Below are positions 49,097 through 59,300 of a DNA stretch of 64,000 bases, piece by piece; positions within the stretch are counted from its first letter, which is position 1, and each line of letters begins with the position of its first letter. The notes under the pieces were generated by a model that was not told the DNA's origin, did not search any database, and worked only from the letters and a program-made list of their open reading frames with translations. This DNA is from Thunnus maccoyii (Eukaryota > Chordata > Actinopteri > Scombriformes > Scombridae). The stretch spans positions 9,250,501-9,314,500 of the forward strand of contig NC_056539.1 in the NCBI RefSeq assembly GCF_910596095.1, written 5' to 3'. Made by a program: the position numbers and the translations under genes.

Positions 49097-50028
49097 GTGT
49101 GAACACCAACCACACAGATCCCTGTGTGCTCATCACACTCATTAGAGAGTCCATTGCAGCTGCATGGCACGCACTGACCCCTGTCTGATCCAGTCCACTG
49201 TCTGTAGAAGCCTGAGCCGCATTTCTGTGTGTGTGGACACAGAGAGCTTAACATACGACTGTGGCACAATAAACACAAGCAAGTACTCCACCACCACTGA
49301 CCTGGTTAGGAGGAATCCATTATTACAATGCAAACAAGCTGCACATTAACTGATTAACTGCAACAATATGTGAATCTAATCTGTTGTATTACATACAGTA
49401 TCAGATGACTGATAAAATAGACTCTGCTGGTCTGAGTTTTAAATCAAGGTGTGGCACAAAGAGAGAGAAACACACATGGTGATATACGCATCGAAGAGAG
49501 TGCATGTTGAAAAGGGCCATATACTATACTAGACATGCGCCATTGGACATACATACTGTACTCTTGAGTATCTATGTTTCAACTTATGATGCCATAAAAA
49601 GATTTTTTTTTACCTGAGACAAGAAGAAAGTCATTCCTGATAGTGACATAACTTTATTACTTGTATCAGAATAAAGATAACTTTTTGTAAGAGGTCAGGT
49701 AAAAGGTGAGAACCATTTCAAGTAGTCTCTATCTGTTTGCTTGACCCAGTTTAGCACCACAGCCTGCAACATAAAGTCCTCACTGACAAAAGGTGGTAAA
49801 CAAAGACTGTATACAAAAACCACAATATGTGAAAGGAAACTGCACAAAGAGGTGCATTACCTGACCGATAACACCTGCAATCTGGTGGCCGAAGGAAGGA
49901 TCACAGAACTTTTTCTTGCTGTGTTGTATCTGATGGATCTGATGTTTGTGAGTGGAGGGACAAACTGAAGCAAAGCAGAGCAAAAACAACCAAACTATGC
50001 CGCAAAACAAAAATTTACTCCGCTGCAT
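35248..50028 (-). CDS. LAMA3: LAMA3, laminin subunit alpha-3, short A-type form (complete, 38 coding exons)
   Basis: Laminin alpha-3 is the alpha chain of laminin-332, an epithelial basement-membrane protein. Exons, 5' to 3': 50028-49861, 49224-49111, 48926-48814, 48710-48627, 48481-48378, 47851-47807, 47689-47538, 47353-47155, 46933-46841, 46562-46404, 45200-45010, 44899-44783, 44703-44552, 43666-43528, 43426-43327, 43231-43115, 43037-42867, 42740-42589, 41962-41756, 41583-41432, 41291-41129, 40374-40247, 40161-39999, 39815-39711, 39616-39480, 39393-39276, 39117-38989, 38903-38761, 38608-38489, 38360-38228, 38128-38010, 36905-36725, 36568-36419, 36322-36163, 36043-35916, 35797-35704, 35610-35506, 35393-35248. 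All junctions keep phase: 5151 nt, 1716 residues (human alpha-3A about 1720). Order: hydrophobic signal peptide (1 to about 22), two and a half EGF-like LE modules (57-210), coiled coil (about 228-790), LG1-3 (to about 1311), linker, LG4-5. Against LAMA4, the phrases [11 protein letters not shown] and YYEGTGYR, plus synteny, favour alpha-3. Confidence 0.95.
36952..37003. repeat. (ATGA)n(ATGG)n microsatellite
   Basis: Tetranucleotide repeats in a LAMA3 intron, about 45 bases upstream (in gene sense) of the exon at 36905. Confidence 0.9.
41810..41827 (-). other. LAMA3: Polybasic RRRKRR segment in LAMA3 LG1
   Basis: Residues 836-841 of the predicted protein read RRRKRR, followed by Q-G-K-H-K. 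The run lies in exon 41962-41756, between the [12 protein letters not shown] strand and the [10 protein letters not shown] strand of LG1. Human alpha-3 has a non-basic loop at this place. The run fits the furin pattern R-X-K/R-R and could also bind heparin; both roles are inference. Confidence 0.75.
43735..44530 (+). repeat. Dispersed repeat H (copy 2), in a LAMA3 intron
   Basis: It opens GGAAGAAGTATTCAGATC, holds CAAGTAAAAGTCCTGCGTTC and AGTGGTTCCCAACC, and ends TAGTGGAGTAGAAG..ACTCAAGTAAAG. It abuts the donor of exon 44703-44552. Confidence 0.65.
45335..45992. repeat. Dispersed fish repeat F (copy 4) with a nested LINE-like tail
   Basis: TTAGCTTAGCTTAGCATAAAG opens the copy, and ATGCTAAGCTAAGCTAAC and GTTGAACTATTCC close it. 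Within it, about 45685-45800 (CAAGATTCAAGAAGTTTATT..AATGAAATTCCTACTC) resembles a separate fish LINE 3' end that inserted later. In a LAMA3 intron. Confidence 0.6.
47887..48270 (+). mobile_element. MITE-like element with terminal inverted repeats (family A), in a LAMA3 intron
   Basis: The left end reads TTAAGGACCAGTGTGTAG..TTTAGTGGCATCT. The right end, read in reverse, gives TTAAAGGTGCAGTGTGTAG..TTTAGTGGCATCT. About 380 bases lie between and carry no coding sequence. This is the structure of a non-autonomous DNA transposon. It starts 36 bases from the acceptor of the exon at 47851-47807. Confidence 0.7.
48996..49101. repeat. (TG)n tract (CA in LAMA3 sense) next to a donor
   Basis: About 105 bases of TG with GCATGCATGCG and GTATGTATG interruptions. 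In LAMA3 sense it is a CA tract starting about ten bases inside the intron after the exon 49224-49111. Confidence 0.95.
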
Positions 50029-51721
50029 TTTAAGCTATTCAGTGAGCCCTGTGAGTTAAGCAGTGGCCGTAGTCCGGAGAGCTGCTTCTCCCAGCTAAAA
50101 TCTGGAGCAAGTGAACCTTGGAGCTTTTGATGTGAGAGAAAGCTGTAGGTTAGTTTGCGGTTTGGTTCAAAGTACACTGAGGTGTGGTCTGAGACGTTAA
50201 GCAGTGAAGCACATAAATCCAAACTGTGAACTGTCTTTACATAATGCTATGCACAAACGAAGGGGTAAATACAGTTTGAGGAAAATAACTGATGAAATGT
50301 TTTTAGAATGGTTGAAAAAACATGCAAGAATACCACACAACATACCACAAACATTTATATAATTGGAAATACAAAGTTCAATTTTATTTGTTCTATCTCA
50401 AACAGATTCAAGGCCTGAAACACTGTGGCCACCAGGATCATATTTTAATGTGTAAAACAAGTGCTACTGTAACAAAAATATTAAAGTTTTGCAGTCAGAA
50501 GATATCACAACACAAGAGTTAAAACAAACAGTGGCTAACATTGCTCATTGAGTCACTCAGTATCCTTTAACAGTCAGTTATTTGTTAAAAATGTACATGC
50601 TGGGCACCTGATTGACTGTATTTAGTATAGTCTCTACAATCAGTGGGGTTGCATAATGTAAATGAATGATATAATAATAAATATTACTCATTTGTTAAAG
50701 GTAGACTGTAACATTCGTTGAACAGTGGTCACTGTGGCTACAGGTGACAGTAAAACTAGGGGAGACTGCAGGCAATTGTAACATCTCAAATTGCACCAAT
50801 CAGAAATGAGACAGAACCATGAAACTCATTAAGCACATGGTCTGTGATGATCCCTCTCTGCCTGCCAAAGGACAAACTGATGTCTCGTACTTGTCAAAGT
50901 TGTTACAATTGCCCCTGTACATGGGGGCAGATGTAACATTTGACTTCTAGTGTTTCAGTCAATATTGTGACTATAACATTGCTTGTAAAAACATTTGATG
51001 TCTGTTAACAAGTAGAACAAAGATACAAGTTACCTATGTAAAAACTGTATCCAAATAGTTGAAGAGGTTTTTGAGTAATGACATCAAAACCAAAAATTGT
51101 TACAATTGCCTCCAGTCTCCCTTACTGTTTAGCATTCAGCTGAAATGCTAAGCTACTGTAGTAACAGTAGCACAACTGGAGAAAAATAATAAAGTCAGTG
51201 AACTGACTTTATTGACAGTAATGTCTGTCACACAGCAATACTTATGTAAAGTTTAATAAAATGAGCTAACATTAGCCAACATAAGCTACTGGTCCTAACA
51301 GAACATGACAGGCTGTAGTAGCAAAACTAGTGTTGCTAGTAAATAATGCAACAATGCATTTTATTGCTAATGAATCTGACTTTTTATCTGTAAGTGGATG
51401 AATATGTTATTAACTCTGTACAAGGTTACATAGCCTAAATTTGACTAAAGGTGAAGTTTTCTATATTGGGTGAGTTTGAACAATCAAAAAAACATTTTGA
51501 AGATTAAATTAATCTCTACCCACAGATTCTTGTGTGTAAACTACATCCCTGAGAGCAGCAATGTGTTCACGTTAAAAGGCAGATTTGAGTATTAGCTCAA
51601 AACATTATCTACAGTGTCATGGGTTGTGTGAGCAATGACTGATGTTGTTTTCTGGAGCCCCATTCGCAGTCCGGTGGAAAAGCATAGCATTAACACTCGA
51701 CTCTGAAGCATCTTGTCAGAA
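50029..51721. other. LAMA3 upstream region and cathepsin 3' flank
   Basis: No coding exon is recognised. The right part must contain the 3' end of the cathepsin gene; a minus-strand AATAAA occurs at 51365-51360 as one candidate poly(A) signal. A repeat with inverted ends occupies 50751-51130. The LAMA3 promoter and 5' UTR must lie near 50030-50300, but no TATA box is evident. Confidence 0.5.
50751..51130 (+). mobile_element. MITE-like element with 31-base inverted ends (family D), upstream of LAMA3
   Basis: The left end (50751-50782) and the reverse complement of the right end (51099-51130) share GGGAGACTGCAGGCAATTGTAAC-type sequence with only a few changes. The 380-base element is non-coding. 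It lies about 700 bases upstream of the LAMA3 start. Confidence 0.7.
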
Positions 51722-54210
51722 TCACAGAATAGGGTACAAGGCATAGCTTGCAATGCCACAAGTGTTTCTGCCATCCCGGACCATTCGCATGTAGCCGCCT
51801 TCACCCCAGCTTGTACCCCAACTAGAAAGAAAAAAAAGAAATTCGTGTTAAAACAAAAAACACTTGTACAGGTGATATATAATAGAAAATGGATTAATTT
51901 ATAAACCCATATTTGTATTGTATATTGTATATTGTGAATTCATATTTAGTTGTTCTGACCTGTTTTTGATGATCCAGTAGTCTTGGCCTCCTTCAGAGCC
52001 GTAGCCAACCAGCAGCACCGCGTGACTCAGATTGTTGGGGTTGCAGCTGGGCTCATCGTATATTCCTGTAAGAGAAATTTGAAACCTGCATTAACGGATT
52101 TTTTGGCCACTTGATGGCATTTTAATTTAAAGCATCGTCTTCATTTCATTGCTGACATAACAATTGTATAGAGTGGGTATTTTAGGATAATTAACCTGAA
52201 CTGTAGAACAGGAAGCTTGAATGATCTGCATCAATGGCTACTGTAATTGGCCCAATAGTTGCCACAGCATCAGCCAGAGCCTGCTCATCTGCTTTGGGTA
52301 TGAACCTGTAGTCTTTGATATGGGCAACCGCAAGTCTGCTGTCGTAGTAACAGGGCTGGGTATCCTGTAGAGAGAAATACAGAGCTGAATGTTAACAGCA
52401 GACTAGATACAGAATATTTAATAGTTTTAACTGTTCTGACGGAGGTGGAGCCAGCAGATTGAACCTCACCATTGAGGTGTATGGGTAGGTGCTTGTCGAC
52501 TGCAGCCCATTGCCGATCACATAGTCATAGGCGTTGGCCATCCAGGCACCGTTGCAGCCAAAGGTACCGTAAGATCTGGAGCAGTCCACCAGGTTTTGCT
52601 CACTCAAGGATACAAGCTGACCTGTCCTCTTGTATATTTGTCCCTCTATAGCTCCTGTTGTGCTGAAGGCCCAGCATGAGCCACAGTAACCCTGAGAAGG
52701 ATATTTTAACATACGTTTGAAAGTGTTTGTGATTCAGTTTGTTTAAAACCAACAAAAAGTGAATTTTGGAGTGTCTTACCTGATCTTTCACCTCAGTGAC
52801 GTAACCCATGTTCCTGTAGTCAACAAACCAAGAATCAAACTTCTTAGCGTTATTACGCAACCTTCGGGCTGAGACAGCCTTCCCCCTCTTCACGAACTGG
52901 GCATCTATCAGGGCACCTTGCAAAACTTGGTATTCTTGTCTTGTCTACATATGGAGAACATAAAGCACATTGTTACACCATAATTAATGTTACCTATATC
53001 TTTGATGGGATTTCAAGAAAACGTTTGCATATGTTTATTCGCTTTGTTACCAAGAGTTAGATAAGAAGATCAATACGACTCTCATGTCTGTAAATATGCG
53101 GTTACAACTAGCAAGCAGTTAGCTTGGCTTAGCATGAACACCATTAGCCTGGTTCTGTCCATAGGCAACAAAATTGACCTACCAGAACATAAAGCTCTCT
53201 AATAAACATGTTATATCTTTGTTTGTTTGGTGATTTTGTTACTCTTTTGCTCAGTTTCTAGTCTTTATGCTAAGCTAAGCTAACTGGCAGCTGATTGTAG
53301 CTTCATATGATCAGAACTTTAAGAAGTTAAGACCTCACCAGCATCCTTATTTTAAACCTTTATCTGCTTAATGAAGTAATTCATAATTAACAATCACTGA
53401 ACAACAGAAGTAGTATGGGCAATGTCTGTTTGTTTGAATAATTGTCACAATCTGTATTGTTTTAAAAATTAAATATGTAACTACCAAAAAAAATAATTGT
53501 CTCTATGAGTGCAGGGGTCTCTCTGGTGGTAGAGCGTGTGGGCCATTAATAGTGGAGTTTGTAGTTTGATCCCTGAGCTCCTCCTATCTCCTCCTCCTAT
53601 GACACTGAACCCCATACTGCTCCCAATATATGAGTATTTTATTTTATGAAAAAAAAATAACTTTGAAAAAAAGTGTCAACCAAAAGAATATAGGCCTTAT
53701 GTAATGTAATAATGCTGTAATAATCACAAATTTAGATTATACGTTTCTACTGTTTGCAATCATCAATAATTCTGCCATGTTGGGTTATTTACTCAATATT
53801 TGAGTTTATAACTTATGATCAGTTTGTTAATTCCACTGAAAGCTTGATATTGACTTAAAAAACCCTTAAAACACAACTTACCAGGTCTCCATATTTGTTC
53901 ATGGCCATAGTAAATGGCCTCATCCCCATTAAAAACCCCTGATTATTGTCTTCAATCTCCCGCTTGTTCTCCTCCCAGATGGCCCTCCTTTGAATATCGT
54001 CCTACACGACAACACAGAGCACATCAAAGGAAAATTCACATGAATCGGGGTACATGTGCACTTACTGTTTGCATTTGAGACATGTCTCACCATTTCATCA
54101 TAGGCTATGCCATGACTGTTCTTCCAGATATCCCACTCAGTCAGGACTGCCTCATCTGAGTCTGATGCAACTCCACACAGCAGGAGAGAGAGCAGCATGG
54201 CTCTCAGCAT
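51722..54210 (-). CDS. Cathepsin, papain-family (C1A) cysteine protease of the L/S/K group
   Basis: This encodes a preproenzyme of a lysosomal or secreted endopeptidase. Exons, 5' to 3': 54210-54091, 54001-53882, 52944-52780, 52691-52470, 52364-52196, 52065-51960, 51821-51722. They join in phase to 1002 nt, 333 residues plus TGA, the usual size of cathepsins L, S and K. Residues 1 to about 16 are a signal peptide ([16 protein letters not shown]). The inhibitory propeptide shows an ERFNIN-like pattern (R-R-A-I-W-x2-N-x3-I-x3-N) and MNKYGDLT. The mature enzyme has the nucleophile in GYCGSCWAF (Cys141), His280 in [11 protein letters not shown], and Asn300 in KNSWGTSWG, with oxyanion Gln135. Oddities are DYR instead of DWR near the mature N-terminus, GCNGAWM instead of GCNGGLM in the substrate cleft, and SHAV before the histidine. 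It should be active. It appears fish-specific at this locus; I do not name an orthologue. Confidence 0.93.
53030..53315. repeat. Dispersed fish repeat F (copy 5)
   Basis: GAGTTAGATAAGAAGATCAA, TTAGCTTGGCTTAGCATGAA and the inverted ATGCTAAGCTAAGCTAAC show the foldback layout of the family. In a cathepsin intron. Confidence 0.65.
53512..53660 (+). repeat. Possible tRNA-derived SINE
   Basis: CTCTGGTGGTAGAGCGTGTG resembles a polymerase III A box region, and AGTTTGATCCCT about 40 bases later resembles a B box. An A-rich tract follows near 53640. Intron of the cathepsin gene. Confidence 0.4.
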
Positions 54211-55125
54211 GAAGCTGGCCTGCTGAACTACAGGGACAGGAACATCACAGTATAGTCAAACTTTCTGACCAACCAACAAGTTGAAACAACAAAAAAATGG
54301 CGCTCTGTATAGTTTGGCAGAGCTGAATATAACAGTTGTGTGATCCTAATGGTTGTGTAGTTACCATTTTACACAGGGTGACAGGATCATCTTTGTGATT
54401 GCTACATTGTCTGTATCTTCCTTTGAAAACATCAGCCAAGTCCAAAACATATCATTTTAGCTACATAACAGCACAAAATGAAACATTTCAGCCCCTCTAG
54501 AATGAATTTGATAATGTATTCCTTTAAATGAATTGTAAATTAAACGAGACTGTATCTGTCTACTATAAAAATGTTAATAACATTATATTTATTGCGACAA
54601 TTGAGATGCTGAACAGTTTTCTTATGGACCTCTGTAAAAAAAACTCATTTGAGAAGGCTATGCTGAAAAGGAAAACTGTCTAAGAGCAACAGTCCTGGTC
54701 ATTAATCTTCTAGCTGGTTGCTAAATTTCAGAGAGAAAAGAAAGCGTCAAACAACTTAAGCCCTAATGAGGAAATGAGTGTAAAAAGATAAATGAGGTGT
54801 CGTGCAGTGATAATTAATGGATCACTACCCAAACTCTACAGTGTTGCTGCATGTAAAAGGCAGCCTGAGAGTTCAAATGATTTAATTGCTTTAATTCAGC
54901 TCTGTAGGTCTTAAAGCTGTAGTGAAACTGCTCACAATAGTGTTTACTTAACAATCCTAAAAAGGCAACACATTATAAACCCAGTAACATCAGAATCTAC
55001 AGTTTTACCTCATGAAATTTAATAAAACTGATCTGCATCCTAAAATGCAAACTGTCTTTAAAACGAAAATATTCACTGTTAAGTTGTGAATATGTCCATT
55101 TGTAATAAAAAGCCCTGCAGCTTAC

Positions 55126-55185
55126 CTGTGTGGATGTGAGTCTGTTTTGTTCCCATGTTCTGAGAGCAACTCTGGTCAGTGATAA
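55126..55185 (-). other. Cathepsin non-coding first exon (inferred)
   Basis: The start codon lies in an exon whose acceptor follows position 54227, so an upstream UTR exon is needed. A GTAAGC donor read leftwards at 55125-55120 fits, and a TATA box 26 bases farther upstream sets the likely start near 55185. Confidence 0.55.
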
Positions 55186-55210
55186 AGCAACAGACTCACT
55201 GGCAAACATC

Positions 55211-55218
55211 TTTATATA
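55211..55218 (-). promoter_or_regulatory. TATA box (TATATAAA) of the cathepsin gene
   Basis: On the minus strand TATATAAA stands about 85-90 bases upstream of the first-exon donor. That leaves room for a short UTR exon starting 25-30 bases downstream of the box. A TATA promoter suits a tissue-specific protease. Confidence 0.6.
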
Positions 55219-55439
55219 GCTTTGCAATAAATACATGCTCCCTCTATACTTTACTGGATCCCTAAATCAGTACCTATGGCAGCACCTGAGAAGGACATTA
55301 GTCAACAAAAATAAGATTCTTTCCATGCTCCTCCTCAGTAATACCTCTATTATCATTTCGAGAGAGCTAAAGCTGCAATATTGTAAATCCTTCAAATACC
55401 GCTTTATTGACCATAAGACATGACATAAAACTTTCCAAA

Positions 55440-56055
55440 ACTAGTGATGGAAGAAGTATTCCTTTAATTGAGTAAATAACAGTACATTAAAACAAAACAC
55501 TCAAGTATTACCAGCCAAATATAGTAAAAATATATTTTTACTTGTTCTGTAGAAAAATGGCCCCTGTGACTGATACATTATTATATATGACATCATTAGA
55601 TTATTAATACAGAGCATAAGTAGCATTTCAATGCTGTAGCTGGTCAACATGGAGCTTTTAACTCAACAGTTAGGTAGTTCAGTTTAGTCCAGTGGTCCCC
55701 AACATAGGGGTCCAGCCCCCTGTCAAAGGTCACAAGATAAATCTGGGAGATTGTGAGGAAAGAAGGGGGGGGGGGGGGGGGGGGGGGGATCTGTTACACA
55801 AATTTACAGTAATTTTTGGACTTTTCTACCTTTTTTGTGAAATAACGAATGAACAGTTATTAACATGTATTTTAATAAAAAATCCTAATCTGTCCAGTAA
55901 ACAGATTAAAAAGTAGAATATTTCACTCTGAAATGTAGTGGAGTAGAAGTATAAGGTAGCACAAAATTTAGAATATTCAAATAAAGTACAAATACCTCAA
56001 AAATATTCCCACATAGACTACAGTACTTCAGTGAATACAGTCTATTACTTTCCAC
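55440..56055 (+). repeat. Dispersed repeat H (copy 3), next to ANKRD29
   Basis: It opens GATGGAAGAAGTATTCC and carries AGTGGTCCCCAACATAGGGG, then a pure G run, then GTAGTGGAGTAGAAG near the end. Same order as copies 1, 2 and 4. Confidence 0.65.
55765..55788 (+). repeat. Homopolymer G24
   Basis: Twenty-four consecutive G within repeat H copy 3. The true length may differ, as such runs are hard to sequence. Confidence 0.9.
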
Positions 56056-56306
56056 CACAGTGCAAATCTGTATCTATCCTGGCTTCACTCTGTGTGAGCT
56101 CGGCAGCGCCCCCCAGCGGCTCTCTGTGTGCCTCAGCAGCACTGCAGAGGATGAGCTCAGCTGACTGTCTGCCTGTTATTATGTCCGCGAACGGGCGCCG
56201 CCAACACCCCAAACACAGTGCAGCAAAACAGGCGAGAGGCGCTCAGCATCGTCTCTAATGAATGACTTCGCAGGAAGAAACATGAGTCACGCATGAGGTC
56301 TGCAGG

Positions 56307-59300
56307 ATGTCTTTTAAGGTAAACCAGCCTTTTCCATCATTCTGGGCACAAAGCCTGGGAGGCCTCAATGAGAAAACACATTACACTTGCTTCCTCTTGC
56401 TTTTGCATCATTTGCAGGGTTTATTTAACAACGTGGTGCATTGAAGTGTTAAACACTGAGAGGAAACTGGTGTGAGCTGGAATTAAATTGCCTGTTTACT
56501 GACTTGAATGCAATCATATAATCCTGCTCTGTATGCGCGTGCCAGTGTGCGCGTGTGTGCTTTATGATAGTGTATTATATGGCCTGTGGTCCTACTTGAA
56601 TTTCATTAAATTACAGTGTGTTTGTGTGTAATCACGTGCTGTTTGGTGCAACAAAAACTTAATTTGAATGTCTTTAGTCTATATTTGTGAGTGTGTTGGT
56701 GAGTTGATCAATTGGCACACCTGATATGACTCACCTTTCATTCATGACACACATCAAACCTATAAACCTCAACACTTTGACAGGACACACTCTACTGTTT
56801 TTGCTGATACCCCTCTGTCAGTGTGCATAATACTATAATGGTGGTTTCAGGTCAGTGGTTGTTGTGTGTATTTACCCTCCAGAAGGAAACACCCCTGGCT
56901 AATGCTGTGTTTTGGGCAGCGAGGAAGGGGAATTTGGCTCTACTTCAGCTGCTCCTCAACAGCGGGCGTGTGGACGCAGACTGCAGAGACAGTGTACGGA
57001 CGCTGCATGTGCTGGCTGCTCAGCTGCACGCTTTAACCATAACCCACCTGTGGTAGGGACACAGAGCGCTTCAAGCCTTACCTCTGTGGTGCATGTGTGT
57101 TCACTTCCATGTTATGCCCCCCCCCCCCCCCCCCCCCCCACCTCTCCCATAATAAAGCGTGAGGATTTCATGTGTTAAGTTGGAAAATCAGCAGAATTCA
57201 GCAGTTTCATCAGCACTTTTAAAGCAGTTTTCACTAAGTCATCCCAAACATAAAACAATCGAGGTTGCTAATTTATCACTGCCATATTTTCTTTCAGTAT
57301 GGAACAACAGCGTTGATGGTGGCATCATACAGCGGCCATTATGAGTGTGTCAAAGAACTTATCATGCAAGGAGCCGAAATCAACTACCAGAGAGAGGTAT
57401 GATGGGAAAATAACTGGAAGTGATCTAAGACTTTTCATAAAGCTTCTGTAATGTTAGTTTTATGTTTGAAAAGTATGCAGTCCTTTGACAGTCCAGGGTT
57501 GAGAATATGAAAAGATTGGCAAAAAAGTGTGAACATGAGCAACAAGAACAAACTACACCTGAAACAAGTTACAAACTGCTACTAAACGAGGCCTTAAAGG
57601 ATTTAAGGTCTGACTTAAAACAACAGTCAGGAGCCCAAATGAACATTTTAACAACTTTTGCTTGCTGTAATTATTCCTCCTGTTCATACTGACAATTAGA
57701 AGATCTCCTCCAAATGTGCTGGCAATGTAATTGATGGAGGACAAAATCCACAGTCCTCGTTTTGAGGAAAAAATGTATTTAAAAGTTTATCTGAAGATAA
57801 TATTAGGCTTCAGCCATCTGAGTTCATCAAATAAAATGGATATGTGTCAAAGTTACAGTCTGTTTAGTAAAAAAATTCCCCCTATGTGTCTTGATGAACA
57901 GTATTTTCCTGTTGAGTTGCAGTTGAAGTATAGAAACAAAAGAAGGAGTTTGGCACTAAAAAGACAGTATCGTTGAAAGATATTTAATTGATTTGATTCA
58001 TTCGACTGGAATAAAGCTTCATTTTCAGCCTCAGAGATACATTTTCATACGGAAGGATGACTGTGGATTTAGTTTCCCATCACTTACAATGAAAGTGCAT
58101 TATGAACGGATCTCTTAATGGCCAGTATTAACAGGACGAATCATTACAGCAAGAAAAATGTGTTTCACTGTTAATTTTACCATCCGACTATTGTTTTAAG
58201 ACAGACTTGAAAAATTGTGGACCTATCCTTTAATTGGATATTTTTAGATTATTTTTCTACATTTCAAATACATGCAAACGTGGAAAGCATGTTAGCAACA
58301 TGCAAGTTAAGGTCAAGGAAAATATTGCAGTGTATTGCAGTATCTTTTTTTTAATTTATCATTCTATCCAGACAGGTTCTACCGCCCTGTTCTTCGCCTC
58401 CCAGCAGGGACACAATGAGGTTGTCAAGCTCCTCTTTGAATTTGGTGCCTCCACTGAATTCCAGACAAAGGTATGCTGCAGGGCAACATGACGTGTATCA
58501 TTCTTTATAATACAGGGTGTGATGGAGAATGCTCAGATACTATCATCTCAGACAATGATTCATGTGCATTATGTAGCAGTAAGCAGACAAAAAACTACTC
58601 TGGGGACTTAACAGACGTTCTCTCTGCAACATGTCATTCCCCATAGTCTATTTTTCTGTTTACGCTGTAGTTGAATGAACTTGTTACTAAAAATAGACTG
58701 CTGATGCCACTGCCAGCTTGTTTTTGTGTTTTTGTGGCAGGATGGTGGCACAGCTCTAACCGTGGCCTCTCAGTACGGACACTCCAAGGTGGTGGACACG
58801 CTGTTGAAGAACGGAGCCAATGTTCATGACCAGCTGAATGTGAGAAACCCTCACATCCACATCTTCTTCCTCTCACGCCTGCCTCCTCTCACTGCCAGTA
58901 CTCCCTCATGCTTTTTTAATCCTGCTTGTCTGACAGGAACAGGATGCTTAGTTGCACACAGTGTCCCAGCAGCTGGAATCCAGTCTCTCAGCTTTCTGCG
59001 GACTGCTGAGTCAGACACGACTGACATTTGGCAGGATTATTGTTTGTCCTCATGCGGGGGGAAACAACCTGGCTGTACAGACTCACGTCTATAAAATAGT
59101 AGTGATAAAGGAATATGCTATTAATAGCCTCTTTGTTTAGTTGGAATGTTTTTCTCGCAGGTTTTTCAGCATCCAAATATTAGCCTCTGTATGAGATGAT
59201 TCTTTTATTTTTAGGATGGTGCCACCTCTCTTTTTCTCGCCGCCCAAGAGGGTCATGTGACTGTGATTCGTCAGCTGTTGTCATCCGGTGCCAAGGTTAA

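Larger units (their letters stand above)
55236..56306. other. Spacer between the divergent cathepsin and ANKRD29 genes
   Basis: The left two thirds is a diverged dispersed repeat (about 55440-56055) with a 24-base G run. The right part, about 56090-56306, is GC-richer and holds the likely ANKRD29 promoter and 5' UTR. No LN-domain or EGF-like laminin exon is visible on the minus strand. Confidence 0.55.

Noticed and set aside
48711-49154. Frames rich in His-Thr or Cys-Val around 49 kb
   Set aside because: They are the CA/TG microsatellite read in frame, fused by chance to parts of real LAMA3 exons.
35248-50028. LAMA4 as the identity of the laminin gene
   Set aside because: Some C-terminal phrases resemble alpha-4, but the YVGGYP and EGTGYR phrases, the chain layout and neighbours OSBPL1A and ANKRD29 indicate alpha-3.
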